Shown: positions 41,102-50,601, counted from the first letter of the stretch. The stretch: DNA of 64,000 nucleotides from Reyranella humidisoli (GCF_019039055.1 NZ_JAHOPB010000002.1:124001-188000); one strand, 5' to 3'. A program made the numbers and translations. Notes: generated from the sequence alone by a model not told the origin.

Positions 41102-42616
41102 ATGACGGCTGGTTCGACCGCCCCCGGGGAATCGCTCTGGGGCCGCACACTGGTGCTCGTCGCGGTCTTCCTGGCTGCGGGCGGGATGCTTGCGTTCGGC
41201 TTGTTGCATGAGAATCGTGGCGTTCCCGGCGTGCCGACAATCGCCGAGAAACTGGTGAACCTGCGTGCCGACCGCGCCGAACTACAGGCGCGCGCCGACG
41301 GCATGGCGCGGATCGAGTTGCTGGCGTCCTTCCGCGCCGCCAGCCTTCTGTTCGATGCGCTGGCCGCGCGGTACGAGCCGGAGCGGGAACAGCCTTACGA
41401 GCGGCTGCCGCCGCAACGTCGTGAAATGTTCGACAGGCTCGAAGCGGTCAATACGGCGTTGCGGGCCGCGCTCGATCGCCCGGGCGCTCCCGGCCGCGCG
41501 CTCGCGGTAAACCAGGCCGCGAGCGGCATCTCCGGTGATCTCGAACGGCTTGCCTCGCACGATCTGGCGCCGGTGATCCTGTCCTACACGCCGGGCATCC
41601 TCGCCCCCCGCCGCATGGCAAGCGAACTCACACTGCCATCGGACTCCGCGGTGGCCACTCCTGCGGAGGGAGCCGCGCGCGATGACCCGGCGGGCAAGCC
41701 TGCCGGCGGCGGATCCTCCAATGGAATGGTGCCGCGGTTTGCGCCGAGTTTTGCCACGCCTGCTGCTGAAGACCCCGTGGTCGAGGTCGATATCGTGGGA
41801 CTGCGCCTGACGGCCGGTCAGACGCCGCCGGTTCTGACGATGGGCGCGTGGCGAGGCGAGGCGAACGTCCTGCCCGAGCGTTTGCGCTTCAGGGTGCCAC
41901 GGAGTGCTTTCCCGACGGACATCACGCGCACGAGGCTGGCGGCGGGGTCGCTCTTCGTGCATCACGCCTCTCGAACGCAGGTGTTCCAGCTTCTCTTTCT
42001 TTCGTTGCCGGAGAAACCGGGATCCTTCGCCTTCGATCAGAAGGTGCGGACCATGACAGCCGAATCCAACACGCTGGTATCGCCGGAGATCCTCGCGCGG
42101 GCGCCGGCCGGCGAGACGCGCACGGTCAGGCGTTGCTTCGATCCGCCGCCGGGCTGGCGCTTCGACAAGGACAAGCGGCGCGTGGTCATCGTCGAGCGGT
42201 TGGGCTGGCTCGACGACATTCCGGACGAGACGATGAACGGCGGCGGCGTCGACTTCGTGCGCGAGGATGCGCCGGGACAGATCTGCATTTCCGTTGTGGC
42301 CAAGCCCGTTACCAAGGCTGCGCGCAGCGCCACGATCGGCCGCTTCGAGGCCACACTGGTGCGCGACAAGCCGGTCGACGGCGTCGTGCAGAGCGGCATC
42401 AGGGCGCTCGACTGGAATGAGCCGGTCAGCGTGCCGATCGATCCGACGATGATCGAGTGGAAGCTCTACATCCGCCTGTTCGGGGATGTGGACCGGGAAT
42501 TCGACGGCCAGGCCCAGGGGAGCGCCGCGCTTCCCGAGATTCCGTTCCTGCGCATCACCCTCGACGACAAGAGCCTGACACTGCGGGCCGACCCCGAGGC
42601 CGCGCCGGCACCCTAA
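41102..42616 (+). CDS. Hypothetical membrane-anchored protein
   Basis: A 504-residue protein with one N-terminal transmembrane helix (about residues 16-36), a helical stretch (about 45-160, possibly coiled coil: LRADRAELQARADGMARIEL), a low-complexity linker near 190-220, and a beta-rich C-terminal half with VEVDIVGLRLTAGQTPPVLTMG and SVPIDPTMIEWKLYIRLFGD. It is probably periplasmic and tethered to the inner membrane. Stop overlaps the convergent META-domain gene by four bases. No family recognised. Confidence 0.7.
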   Translation: MTAGSTAPGESLWGRTLVLVAVFLAAGGMLAFGLLHENRGVPGVPTIAEKLVNLRADRAELQARADGMARIELLASFRAASLLFDALAARYEPEREQPYERLPPQRREMFDRLEAVNTALRAALDRPGAPGRALAVNQAASGISGDLERLASHDLAPVILSYTPGILAPRRMASELTLPSDSAVATPAEGAARDDPAGKPAGGGSSNGMVPRFAPSFATPAAEDPVVEVDIVGLRLTAGQTPPVLTMGAWRGEANVLPERLRFRVPRSAFPTDITRTRLAAGSLFVHHASRTQVFQLLFLSLPEKPGSFAFDQKVRTMTAESNTLVSPEILARAPAGETRTVRRCFDPPPGWRFDKDKRRVVIVERLGWLDDIPDETMNGGGVDFVREDAPGQICISVVAKPVTKAARSATIGRFEATLVRDKPVDGVVQSGIRALDWNEPVSVPIDPTMIEWKLYIRLFGDVDREFDGQAQGSAALPEIPFLRITLDDKSLTLRADPEAAPAP

Positions 42617-43830
42617 CGGCCGCGCGCCTCGAGGCGCATGCGCCGCTTACCGGTCCCGTCGATAAGATCCAGCGTCGTGCCGGAGATCTGCGCCGTCCTG
42701 ACGGCCGCCAGTGCCGCGACGAAGCTCTTCTCGATCGCCGCTTCGGTCGGCGGGCACGCCATCAGGGTCATCGGTCCGGCCACGAAGCGAAGCCCGTCGG
42801 GATCGAGAACGAAGTCGCCTCCCATGGTGTTGCAGCCCGTCGAGGCGGTGAACTTGTCGGCATTGTCGAGGCGCATCAGCGGTCGGCGACGCCATTCGTC
42901 GAAAGAGGGACGAGCGCCGTCGAGTTCGATCAGGCGCCATTCGGTATCGCGCAGGGCCGATCCGCGCGACACCCGAGCCGAGCAGGTGCCGTCCCGCTTC
43001 AGGCTGAGGAAGCGGTCGACCGTGATCGAGTTGTTGTTGTCGAAACCGCCGATGATCTCCGCGTAAAGGCTCGCTTCGCGCGAGGGCGTGGCTTCCACCC
43101 ACGCCTTCTCCAACTCGGGCTCGGCACCACCGGGCGCCACGCCGTAGGTGCGGCCGACCAGGCAGGCGGTGAACAGGCCACCATCCTGGGCATCGCGATA
43201 CATGCCGGCGAGCCGGAACTTGCCGTCGATTGGATCGGGCTTGTCGGTGCGCAGTAGTTCGCCGCCATTGTCGTCGACCAGCTTGTCGCCGATCTCGCGA
43301 AACGCCCGGCGGCTGTTGTTGGCGCCGCGCAGCACCAAGCGTATGCCGCCTTCGACTTCCTGTGCCCATTGGCCGATGTCGAGAAGAGGCTCGGCCGCAC
43401 CGTCACGCTTCTCTCGAAGACGAAAAGAGCCATCGGGGAACAGTGTGACGGTGACGCTGCCGCCGGCGAAGGTCCGCGGCGGCTCGCCCGGCCGGCCAGC
43501 CGCGTGACAGCGCATCGAGCGGCCGGCAGCGGTGAGCGTCGCCTCGCGGCCGCGCCCGCGCAGTTCGTAGTACGAATCCGAAAATGCGAATCCGGAACCC
43601 GAAACCTGGCGCGACAGCTCGATGGCCGGCTGTCCGGGCATGCGCAGCGTCACCAGCTCGCCGTCGTTTGCGAACGTCGCCGAGAAGTCCATCCCACCGG
43701 GACACGCATAGAGGACGTCACCCTGCGGAGTCGGCATCGGCGGAGGGGTCGGCGGTCTGTCCGATGAAGAGACCTGCGCGGTGGCGGGCATCGCGGTCAG
43801 CAGGAGAAGGAGCGGGATCAATCGCCTCAT
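42613..43830 (-). CDS. Secreted MliC-like / META-domain protein
   Basis: A 405-residue envelope protein with a signal peptide (ends ATA, residue about 19). Residues about 38-115 resemble the lysozyme-inhibitor MliC domain (YACPGGMDFSATFANDGELV, SGSGFAFSDSYYELRGRG, final Cys). The C-terminal 110 residues form a META/HslJ domain (LRDTEWRLIEL, FTASTGCNTMGGDF, MTLMACPP, EKSFVAAL). META proteins bear on heat-shock or antibiotic tolerance. A role as an envelope-stress or lysozyme-protection factor is inferred. Its ATG overlaps the stop of the AI-2E gene. Confidence 0.82.
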   Translation of the reverse strand: MRRLIPLLLLLTAMPATAQVSSSDRPPTPPPMPTPQGDVLYACPGGMDFSATFANDGELVTLRMPGQPAIELSRQVSGSGFAFSDSYYELRGRGREATLTAAGRSMRCHAAGRPGEPPRTFAGGSVTVTLFPDGSFRLREKRDGAAEPLLDIGQWAQEVEGGIRLVLRGANNSRRAFREIGDKLVDDNGGELLRTDKPDPIDGKFRLAGMYRDAQDGGLFTACLVGRTYGVAPGGAEPELEKAWVEATPSREASLYAEIIGGFDNNNSITVDRFLSLKRDGTCSARVSRGSALRDTEWRLIELDGARPSFDEWRRRPLMRLDNADKFTASTGCNTMGGDFVLDPDGLRFVAGPMTLMACPPTEAAIEKSFVAALAAVRTAQISGTTLDLIDGTGKRRMRLEARGR

Positions 43831-44870
43831 GGCGTCGACTCCGGAATGCGGCCGTCGGCGGACAGCAGCACGGCGACCGGCCGGGTCGTCTCGAACTGCG
43901 CAAGCACGATCAGCGCCACCACCATGATGGGCACGCAGAGGAACATGCCGACCACGCCCCAGATCGTGCCCCACACGATCAGGGAGACGATCACCACCAA
44001 TGGCGACAGGTTGAGAGAGCGACCCATGATCGCCGGCTCGATGACATTGGCGGTCACGACCTGGATCGAGCCGAACACCAGCAGGACGATCAGGAAAGGC
44101 GTGAGATTGTCGAACTGGATCAGGGTGATGAGGGCCGGCGCGACGATCGCCATGATCGAGCCGACCGTCGGGATGTAGTAGAAAAAGAACACCATGACGG
44201 CCCAGAAGCCGGCGAAGTCGACTCCGACCGATGACATGACGACATAGGCCAGGGCCGACGTGACTGTCGCGAGGGTGGTCTTGATGCGGATATAGATGCG
44301 GATCTCGCGATCGATCCGGTCCAGAACGGCGAGGACCCGCGCCTCCTGACCGTCACCGTGGAAGATGGCGCCGAGCTTGCGCTTGAAGTGAGCCTGCTCG
44401 ACGAACAGGAACAGCGTGTAGATCAGGATGAGGCCGGCGACGCTGACCACCGACGCGGCAGCCGCCGCGACACTGCCCAGAGTATCGGCCAGGCTGACGC
44501 GGGCCACCAGCTCGGAAAGGGTTGGCGCCTGCTCGATGCCGGCCATCCGCGTGGCCTGCTCGATCAGGTGGGTGAGCCGCGCTTCGTAGGTGGGGACGGC
44601 CGCGACGACCGCCTGCACGTTGAGTCCGATCGTGCGTCCGACGATCCAGAACAGGCCGCCAACCAGCATCACCGCCAGGGTCAGTGCGAGCGGCTGCGGC
44701 AGGCGAAACCTGCCCAGGCGCGGCTGGGCAAACGTGTCGGCGAGCGAATCGATCATGTACCAGAGCACGATTCCCAGGACGAAAGGCAGCAGGAGGCCAC
44801 GCCCGGCGACGAGCAGGAAGATCGTCGCGGCGATTACGACAGTCCACAGGGCGGCGCGTTGCAGCGTCAT
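43827..44870 (-). CDS. AI-2E family transporter (PerM-like)
   Basis: A 347-residue membrane protein with about seven hydrophobic segments, in the usual pattern: two or three helices at the N-terminus, a soluble region (about 90-140), then SAVGVDFAGFWAVMVFFFYYIP-like and GSIMAIVAPALITL segments, and a family-typical VIEPAIMGRSLNLSPLVVI. Members were named for autoinducer-2 export, but others are Na+/H+ antiporters, so the transported substrate is unknown. Coupled to the META gene by ATGA. Confidence 0.88.
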   Translation of the reverse strand: MTLQRAALWTVVIAATIFLLVAGRGLLLPFVLGIVLWYMIDSLADTFAQPRLGRFRLPQPLALTLAVMLVGGLFWIVGRTIGLNVQAVVAAVPTYEARLTHLIEQATRMAGIEQAPTLSELVARVSLADTLGSVAAAAASVVSVAGLILIYTLFLFVEQAHFKRKLGAIFHGDGQEARVLAVLDRIDREIRIYIRIKTTLATVTSALAYVVMSSVGVDFAGFWAVMVFFFYYIPTVGSIMAIVAPALITLIQFDNLTPFLIVLLVFGSIQVVTANVIEPAIMGRSLNLSPLVVIVSLIVWGTIWGVVGMFLCVPIMVVALIVLAQFETTRPVAVLLSADGRIPESTP

Positions 44871-44933
44871 GACGGTATTATAGGCGCTGTCGCCCGAAGT
44901 GGGGAGACGTCGCGGAGGTCGATGACGATGATG

Positions 44934-45158
44934 TCAGGGGCGATCGAGCATCGCCCGGCCGCGCTCGGTCAGTTCGACACGATGCTCGCCGGCCTCGCCG
45001 CCGTACTGGCGGATCAATCCGTCGGCACGGGCATCCTCCCTGACCGGAAAACGCGGGCAGGAACTCTGCCAGGCTTCGAGCACGTCTTCGCGACGGCGCG
45101 GTCGGGCGGCCACCCATTCGAGGAACTGGACCATCATCAGTCGGGGGCTGGCCGACAT
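44934..45158 (-). CDS. Small conserved hypothetical protein (74 aa)
   Basis: A 74-residue cytoplasmic protein starting MSASPRLMMVQFLEWVAARP, with WQSSCPRFPVREDARADGLI and HRVELTERGRAML. The shape resembles a short winged-helix domain. I recognise the SCPR..VREDA...GLI pattern as common in small alphaproteobacterial proteins of unknown role. The start at 45158 is chosen because the conserved region starts there. It follows the MORN gene by 16 bases. Confidence 0.65.
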   Translation of the reverse strand: MSASPRLMMVQFLEWVAARPRRREDVLEAWQSSCPRFPVREDARADGLIRQYGGEAGEHRVELTERGRAMLDRP

Positions 45159-45174
45159 GGCTGCCTCTCTGGCT

Positions 45175-45987
45175 CTACTGGAAACCGCACGACGCCGCGG
45201 TGGCGCCGACGGTGGCCCAGCGCTGGTTGTCACGGAAGCAGCCATTGGTCCACATGCCGGTGAAGACTTGTCCATCGGGGCCGCCGGACTTGGTGCCCCA
45301 GCCGCTCGCCTTGTCGTCCGCCCATTCGCCTTCGTAGCGCGACCCGTTGGCCCAGACGCGAACGCCGCGCCCTTGCATCTTGCCGTTGACGAATTCGCCT
45401 TCGTAGCGGCCGCCGTCGGTGAACATGATCGTGCCCCGGCCTGTCCTCTGGTTATCGCGGAAATCGCCGATGTAGCGATTGCCGTTGGGCCAGACATACA
45501 TGCCGTGCCCCTGCGGTCGGCCCTCGCGGAACTCCGCCGTCAACCTTGCGCCGCTCGGAAATATGTAAGTCCCCTTGCCGTCGCGCTCGCCGGCCTTGAA
45601 CTCGCCTTCGTAGCGGGCCTTGTTGGGGTAGGTCAGCTTGCCCTGGCCCTCATAAAGACCGTCCTTCATCTCGCCTTCATAGCGATCGGTGGGGACGCCG
45701 CCCTTGAACCATTGCAGCACGCCCTTGCCCTGCGCCAGATCGAAGTCGCAGGCGCCGGACCAGCTGATGCTGAGATTGGGTTCGGCGTTCATCATGACGA
45801 CGCCACAGCCGGTCTTGGGATCCTTTACTTCATCGCTGGCCGCCGGCGGCTGGCCCGGCGTGGGCAGGGTCGGAAGCTGGCGCGGGATCGGTGCCGTGCC
45901 GAGCTCGGGGACGGGCCGCGACGTCTGGGCCGCCGCAGGGAAACACGCTGCGACGGCAAATAGCAGGGACGGTAAGACGATCCGCAT
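45175..45987 (-). CDS. Secreted MORN-repeat protein
   Basis: A 270-residue protein with a signal peptide (ends AAA, about residue 20), a Pro-rich stretch (about 25-50), then about six or seven MORN repeats of the form YEGE-x-GQGKLTYPNK-x-RYEGEF (for example GDFRDNQRTGRGTIMF, RYEGEFVNGKMQGRGVRVW). The C-terminus has a Cys pair context (NGCFRDNQRWA...SCGF). MORN repeats form beta-hairpin stacks that bind lipids or proteins; in the periplasm the role is unknown. Confidence 0.85.
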   Translation of the reverse strand: MRIVLPSLLFAVAACFPAAAQTSRPVPELGTAPIPRQLPTLPTPGQPPAASDEVKDPKTGCGVVMMNAEPNLSISWSGACDFDLAQGKGVLQWFKGGVPTDRYEGEMKDGLYEGQGKLTYPNKARYEGEFKAGERDGKGTYIFPSGARLTAEFREGRPQGHGMYVWPNGNRYIGDFRDNQRTGRGTIMFTDGGRYEGEFVNGKMQGRGVRVWANGSRYEGEWADDKASGWGTKSGGPDGQVFTGMWTNGCFRDNQRWATVGATAASCGFQ

Positions 45988-45999
45988 GATCGGCTCAGG

Positions 46000-46548
46000 T
46001 TAGCACCTGTCGTCGTGATCGTCCTTCCCCGCCTTGGCGGTTTTGGAAGGCTCCCGATGCTCCTGCTTGTCTGCGGCGATACCCAGCTTCACCTCGAATG
46101 AATGTAGCAGGCCCATCACGACCAGGATCAGGAACGTACCGAGCCCGGCGATCTGCCAGAGACCGAAGCCGCAGGACAGACCCACCGCGCCCGCCAGCCA
46201 CATGCCGGCACCTGTCGTCAGTCCATGCACCTTGCCGCGCGTGAACAGGATCGACCCGGCCGCGAGGAACGCCACGCCCGCCGTCACGGCCTCCACGGCG
46301 CGGAGCGGGTCGCTGACCATCTCGCGTCCGGCGAAGGCGCTGGAATGGGCAATTTCGACCGTAAGGATGCCGAACGTCGCTGCCGCGACGCAGATCAGGA
46401 TGTGCGTCCTCAAGCCTGCCGGCCGTGCGCGCCATTCGCGTTCGAACCCGATCAGCGCTCCCAGCAGCGCGGCGAAAAAGAGCCGCGCTGCAATCACCGG
46501 GAAGGCCAGATAGGTCGAATGGGCGAATTCTTCCGTCAGTGCGCCCAT
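46000..46548 (-). CDS. MgtC/SapB family membrane protein
   Basis: A 182-residue inner-membrane protein with about four helices. The family core GALIGFEREWRARPAGLRTHILICVAAATFG is unmistakable, followed by RAVEAVTAGVAFLAAGSILF and LTTGAGMWLAGAVGL. MgtC proteins affect Mg2+ homeostasis, virulence and the F-ATPase in pathogens; related proteins are widespread in environmental bacteria with unclear function. A charged C-terminal tail (KTAKAGKDDHDD) follows. Starts two bases after the PRC-barrel gene stop. Confidence 0.92.
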   Translation of the reverse strand: MGALTEEFAHSTYLAFPVIAARLFFAALLGALIGFEREWRARPAGLRTHILICVAAATFGILTVEIAHSSAFAGREMVSDPLRAVEAVTAGVAFLAAGSILFTRGKVHGLTTGAGMWLAGAVGLSCGFGLWQIAGLGTFLILVVMGLLHSFEVKLGIAADKQEHREPSKTAKAGKDDHDDRC

Positions 46549-46550
46549 CG

Positions 46551-46940
46551 TCAGGAAGCGTATTTGAACTCGGGCAGCGACTTCAGGGAGTCCTTGGTGG
46601 CGCCGGGCAGCACGATCTTCTTGCCGTCGGTCTTCATCTGCTCGTAGGGCAGCACGACGAGCTTGTCGCCCACGCCGAGAAAGCCGCCGACCGACAGGAC
46701 GACGAACGGCGCCTTGCCGTCCGGACCGACGATGATCTCGTCCACCTTGCCGACGCTGTCGCCCGCCTCGTTCACGACGGTCGAGCCGATCACCTTGCTC
46801 GCGCGATAGCCCGTCGAGATCTTCATGACGTCGACCTTCACGAGCTGGACTGTCTGCGGCGTGCCCTGGGCCAGTACGATGACAGGCGTGGCGAGTGCGG
46901 CCGTGGTGGCGAGGGCCGCCGTCAGGAGAAGTGTGCGCAT
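46551..46940 (-). CDS. Secreted PRC-barrel domain protein
   Basis: A 129-residue protein with a signal peptide (ends LAQ, residue about 25). The mature part is a single PRC-barrel: YRASKVIGSTVVNEAGDSVGKVDEIIVGPDGKAPFVVLSVGGFLG. Such periplasmic PRC-barrel proteins are frequent in Alphaproteobacteria and unstudied. Probably co-transcribed with mgtC-like downstream. Confidence 0.85.
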   Translation of the reverse strand: MRTLLLTAALATTAALATPVIVLAQGTPQTVQLVKVDVMKISTGYRASKVIGSTVVNEAGDSVGKVDEIIVGPDGKAPFVVLSVGGFLGVGDKLVVLPYEQMKTDGKKIVLPGATKDSLKSLPEFKYAS

Positions 46941-47013
46941 GGGAACTCCGTGAGGAAAAGGGACCTCTTAACGGTCGACCCGCGTTCGCGTTCCCCGGGC
47001 GCTTCGTGGGCGA

Positions 47014-47508
47014 CTACTGGTGCAGGGTGGAGTGAGGAGCGGTGAGAGAGCGTCGCCACAAGGTTCCCGCACGGCCGACGAGATAGCCGGCGCTGGCGGC
47101 GACTGCGCTCGTGGCGGCCGCCTCGGGTATCGGGTTCCCCAGCCCGGCGAGGGAAGCGCCGAATGCCACGAGAAGGGAGACTGTCAGTACGCAGGCGGCC
47201 CACAAACCGTCGCGACCGTTGGGCAGACGGAGGCGGGAATACATTCGATCCAGTTGAAGCGTCAGGAGGAGGCCTCGGGTTACCCCGGCCACGATTCCCA
47301 CGACCAGTCCTGACAGCCAGAGCATCGGCTGCCGGCTGTCGGGCGACTGCATCGCGAGGAGCAGGATCGCGGTCACAAGCGCGAAGGGAAGAGCGGCGAA
47401 GAGCTGACCGGGGGGCAGCGAACGGCCGCGCGCTTCCCGCAGCAACATGGAGATGGTGACGCCAGCGGCGAGGGCCGCGATCAGGTGAAGGATATTGAGC
47501 TTAGGCAC
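47014..47508 (-). CDS. Small membrane protein, paralogue of 56966-57466
   Basis: A 164-residue protein with about four or five hydrophobic segments. The GTG at 47508 (VPKLNILHLIAALAAG) is chosen because its paralogue starts at the same point; longer in-frame starts give unlikely composition. Shared features are an N-terminal LHLIAALAAG / VHLLLALAAG, then LREARGRSL / LREVRRRYL, and a central VTRGLLL / AIRGMLI. Unknown function. Confidence 0.65.
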   Translation of the reverse strand: MPKLNILHLIAALAAGVTISMLLREARGRSLPPGQLFAALPFALVTAILLLAMQSPDSRQPMLWLSGLVVGIVAGVTRGLLLTLQLDRMYSRLRLPNGRDGLWAACVLTVSLLVAFGASLAGLGNPIPEAAATSAVAASAGYLVGRAGTLWRRSLTAPHSTLHQ

Positions 47509-47581
47509 GGTATCGAAGCTACGCTGAGGTTCATTACGTTTCGCTGACGATGAAGGCGTTTTATCCCGGCCGCCGTCGGGT

Positions 47582-48868
47582 TCAGCGCGGGGCGGGGCCG
47601 CTTGCGCACGCGCGCCCGACGGTGGGAGCGATCTGCTCCGCGAACTTGCGGGAACCGCTCGGCCTGAAATGCCCGACATCGCCAAAGTCTTCCGGCGCCA
47701 GCGCGTCGGCGGGGACGTCGATGTACGTGTCACCCAGCCGTTCGGCCTCTCGCTTGAGGATACCGTTCAGCCAGGCGATCATTGTCGGAATTTCGGAGTC
47801 ACGGACGAACGGGAGCCATCCCTCCATCTGGTCGTCCTTCAGACTGGCCTTGTTCATGACCTGGCCGATCCAGATCGTGCGAATGCCCCGTCCGCGATTG
47901 ATCGCGGATATCGTTGCGATGTTGCGGGCGTAGATTTTCTCGAGGGCCAGATCGGGGCCTTTCCCGCCGTCGCTGTGGATGGGAGCAGGCGGTCGAACCG
48001 TATCGAAGGCCAGGATGGCCAGCTTGGCCAGAAACGACAGGGTCGGAGAAACCGACAAAGCGGGGCCGTTGATGCGCCTTGCGTCCAGGGCGTCGATCTG
48101 GCCGACCAGATGGTTCGTGGCATAGGCGGGGTCGAGGTCGCGGACGTGGGCGTTCCGGAGGTCGTTCCAGCCGATGTAGTAGACGGCGCAGTTGGCCGGC
48201 ACGCCGAAACTGTCCTGGTAGAAGGCGGTCTGGATGACATGCTCCGATGTCGTGTAGCCGCTCACGCCATGATTGATGACCGCAAAGCGGTCGGCGCCGA
48301 GCAGACGCTCCAGATGCTCCGCCCAGGTCTCGCCTTCGCGCGAGAGGATATCGAGCGTCGTGGAGCCGCCGATCAGGGCGACGACGGACTTGCTCTTGAG
48401 CTCCTGGGGATCGCGCTCGCGGCCCCGTCGTCTTTCAGAGTTCACATAGGCCACTTCGCGGGTGCTGCGGGCCACGGCCGTCGGGACCTGTCGGACCTGC
48501 AGAAGCGGGTGCCAGTCGTAGTGGGGCCGCACATAGTCTCGAGCGAACAACGTTTCGGACGAGGAAAGGCGCAGCTTGTAGAGCAGGGCCGTGCCGAACC
48601 CGAGGCCGATTTCCAGGGCCGCCAGCGACAGCAGGACCATGGTCAGCCTGGGCAGTCGTGCGCAGGCGACGGCGAGGAGAAGCAGCCCTGCGAGGTAGCT
48701 GAAGTACCAGAAGCGCGGCGAGTTGAAATGGAACTCGTCCTTCGCGATCAGCCGCAATGCCACGGCGCCGACCACCAGCGCGAGAGTGCAGGCGACGAGG
48801 AAGGCGATGGTTCGTTCGAAGCGGCGAGGGTGCGAAAGGCCGATCTGGTCGAGAAAAAAGGATTTCAT
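47582..48868 (-). CDS. Membrane SGNH-hydrolase-like protein
   Basis: A 428-residue protein with three hydrophobic segments at the N-terminus (about 20-105), then an SGNH/GDSL-like domain: ALIGGSTTLD with the Ser nucleophile, NHGVSGYTTSEH, YYIGWNDLRNAH (block III with Asn) and the end DVGHFRPSG with candidate Asp and His. Likely an O-acyl-group esterase or transferase at the periplasmic face. The ATG at 48868 overlaps the stop of the DUF1036 gene (ATGA); the longer reading is rejected. Confidence 0.78.
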   Translation of the reverse strand: MKSFFLDQIGLSHPRRFERTIAFLVACTLALVVGAVALRLIAKDEFHFNSPRFWYFSYLAGLLLLAVACARLPRLTMVLLSLAALEIGLGFGTALLYKLRLSSSETLFARDYVRPHYDWHPLLQVRQVPTAVARSTREVAYVNSERRRGRERDPQELKSKSVVALIGGSTTLDILSREGETWAEHLERLLGADRFAVINHGVSGYTTSEHVIQTAFYQDSFGVPANCAVYYIGWNDLRNAHVRDLDPAYATNHLVGQIDALDARRINGPALSVSPTLSFLAKLAILAFDTVRPPAPIHSDGGKGPDLALEKIYARNIATISAINRGRGIRTIWIGQVMNKASLKDDQMEGWLPFVRDSEIPTMIAWLNGILKREAERLGDTYIDVPADALAPEDFGDVGHFRPSGSRKFAEQIAPTVGRACASGPAPR

Positions 48869-49290
48869 GGCGTGAAATTGTGGGTCCAGCCGTTCTGGCG
48901 GCCGACGGCGACCTGCCTGAACAGGCGCCGCTGGTGATTGGGGCCACAGGTGCTGGCGCGGATCGTGAAGGCCTGAGGCGCCACGCAGACCGGCACGGTC
49001 CCTGTCCACTCGCGCCCCGAGACCTTGTCCTGCGCGTAAACGAGGTATTGGCCATACTGCAGCGGGCCGGTCCACAGGAAGGTGCAGGCGTTGGGCGGCA
49101 GCTTGTACCAGCCCTCCGAAATGACGATGCGGCTGGTACCGTCGCTCACTCCGGTGTCCAGGGCCTTGGCAACCTCGATCTCCCGAGCGGTCAAGTTGCA
49201 GGCGCGAAAACCATCCGGTGAGCGCTGCTGGGCCGCTGCCCCGGCCGTCCCTGCGGCGAGGACGCATACAACAACCGAAAACAGCTTCAT
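48865..49290 (-). CDS. DUF1036 family secreted protein
   Basis: A 141-residue protein with a signal peptide (ends AAA, residue about 20). FRACNLTAREIEVAKAL, SEGWYKLPPNACTFL and the later YVYAQD-like strand are DUF1036 marks, with several Cys probably in disulfides. The family is periplasmic, of unknown function, found mostly in Alphaproteobacteria. Upstream of and coupled to the SGNH gene. Confidence 0.85.
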   Translation of the reverse strand: MKLFSVVVCVLAAGTAGAAAQQRSPDGFRACNLTAREIEVAKALDTGVSDGTSRIVISEGWYKLPPNACTFLWTGPLQYGQYLVYAQDKVSGREWTGTVPVCVAPQAFTIRASTCGPNHQRRLFRQVAVGRQNGWTHNFTP

Positions 49291-49616
49291 CGCGTGTGGT
49301 CACCCTCCCCAGGTTGGCGATTCTGCGGTTTCTGCGAGTGTGTTGCAACGAGCAGTCTTAGGGCGGGCATGAAGAAACTGTCCGAACTCGTCACTCCTGT
49401 ATATTTTTCGTGAAGGTTTCATGAAGAAACGGTGAGTTGGAGGCCTCCACCGTCACGAAGTGTGGCTGGGGCGCCACAGTGGGGGCAACAATGAGCGGGA
49501 TGTGCCTTAGTTTCTGGTGTGGGCAGGGGCGGCTCAGGTACATTCCCCTCGTTATCACAACGAATTTCTTGTCCTGCCGTCTTGCCGGTGGGGATGTGTA
49601 AGTAAGGAGATATCTG
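49291..49616. other. 326-base divergent intergenic region upstream of the OmpA gene
   Basis: Holds the promoters of the DUF1036/SGNH pair and of the OmpA gene. No coding frame is convincing. Seen are a small inverted repeat GTTTC-ATGAA-GAAAC (49416-49430), a T-rich stretch near 49402 and a strong AAGGAGA ribosome site at 49604 for the OmpA gene. No promoter hexamers with good spacing were found. Confidence 0.4.
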
Positions 49617-50576
49617 ATGAAGAAGGCTCTTCTGGCGGCCGCCGCCATCGTCGCGCTGCCGCTGGCCGCGCAGGCGCAGTCGCCGCAGCCGGGTCTGTAC
49701 ATTGGTGCCGAGGGCGGCATCAACTGGCTGACGAACTTCACGGCGAACACGAACATCCCGGCGTTCCCGACGGTTAGCGTGACCCCGCAGCTGGGCTGGA
49801 TGGCCGGTGGCGTGATCGGCTACGACTTCGTTGGTCCGCGCGTCGAGCTGGAAGGCATCTATCGCTGGAACCCGACGAACGTCGGCGTCCCGGGCACGGC
49901 CGTGAACAACCAGGTCGGCCAGCTCGGCATCATGGCGAACCTGCTGTACGACTTCATGCCGGGTTCGGTGATCACCCCGTACATCGGCGCTGGCGCCGGT
50001 CTGGGTCTGGTCGACGGCAACTCGTCGCTGGGCAGCACGGTGTTCGCCTATCAGGGCATCATCGGTCTCGGCTGGAACGCCGACACGAACTTCCGCGTGA
50101 ACCTGGACGGCCGCTACTACGGCACGTCGAACCCGACCGTGAACGGCGTGGGTTGGACGAACAACAACTTCAGCATCATGCTGGGCCTGCAGCTCAAGTT
50201 CGGTTCGACGCCGGCCGCCCCGCCGCCGCCGCCGCCGATGGTCGCTCCGCCGTCGTTCATGGTGTTCTTCGACTGGGATCGCTCGAACCTGTCGGCCCAG
50301 GCCCTGAACACGATCAAGCAGGCTGCTGGCGCGTACAAGACCAAGGGTAACGCCCGCATCACGGCGACCGGTCACACCGACACGTCGGGTGCGCCGGCCT
50401 ACAACATGGCGCTGTCGCTGCGCCGTGCGAACGCCGTCAAGGACGCCCTGGTTCGCGAAGGCGTGCCGGCGACCGCGATCGCGGTGGTTGGCCGTGGCGA
50501 GCAGGGTCTGCTGGTTCAGACCGGCCCGAACGTCCGCGAGCCGCAGAACCGTCGCGTCGAGATCGTTATCCAGTAA
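49617..50576 (+). CDS. OmpA-family outer-membrane protein
   Basis: A 319-residue protein: signal peptide (ends AQA, residue about 20), an eight-strand-type beta-barrel (about 25-200: YIGAEGGINWL, GWMAGGVIGYDF, FSIMLGLQLKFG), a Pro-rich hinge (PAAPPPPPPM), then a peptidoglycan-binding OmpA domain (about 215-319) with FDWDRSNL, TATGHTDTSG, LSLRRANAVKDAL and REPQNRRVEIV. It links outer membrane and wall. A strong ribosome site, biased codons (GGT, ACG, CCG) and a good terminator suggest high expression. The C-terminal domain is nearly identical to that of the gene at 63555. Confidence 0.95.
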   Translation: MKKALLAAAAIVALPLAAQAQSPQPGLYIGAEGGINWLTNFTANTNIPAFPTVSVTPQLGWMAGGVIGYDFVGPRVELEGIYRWNPTNVGVPGTAVNNQVGQLGIMANLLYDFMPGSVITPYIGAGAGLGLVDGNSSLGSTVFAYQGIIGLGWNADTNFRVNLDGRYYGTSNPTVNGVGWTNNNFSIMLGLQLKFGSTPAAPPPPPPMVAPPSFMVFFDWDRSNLSAQALNTIKQAAGAYKTKGNARITATGHTDTSGAPAYNMALSLRRANAVKDALVREGVPATAIAVVGRGEQGLLVQTGPNVREPQNRRVEIVIQ

Positions 50577-50601
50577 GCTGGATAATCCGAGACAAGGAAG
50601 A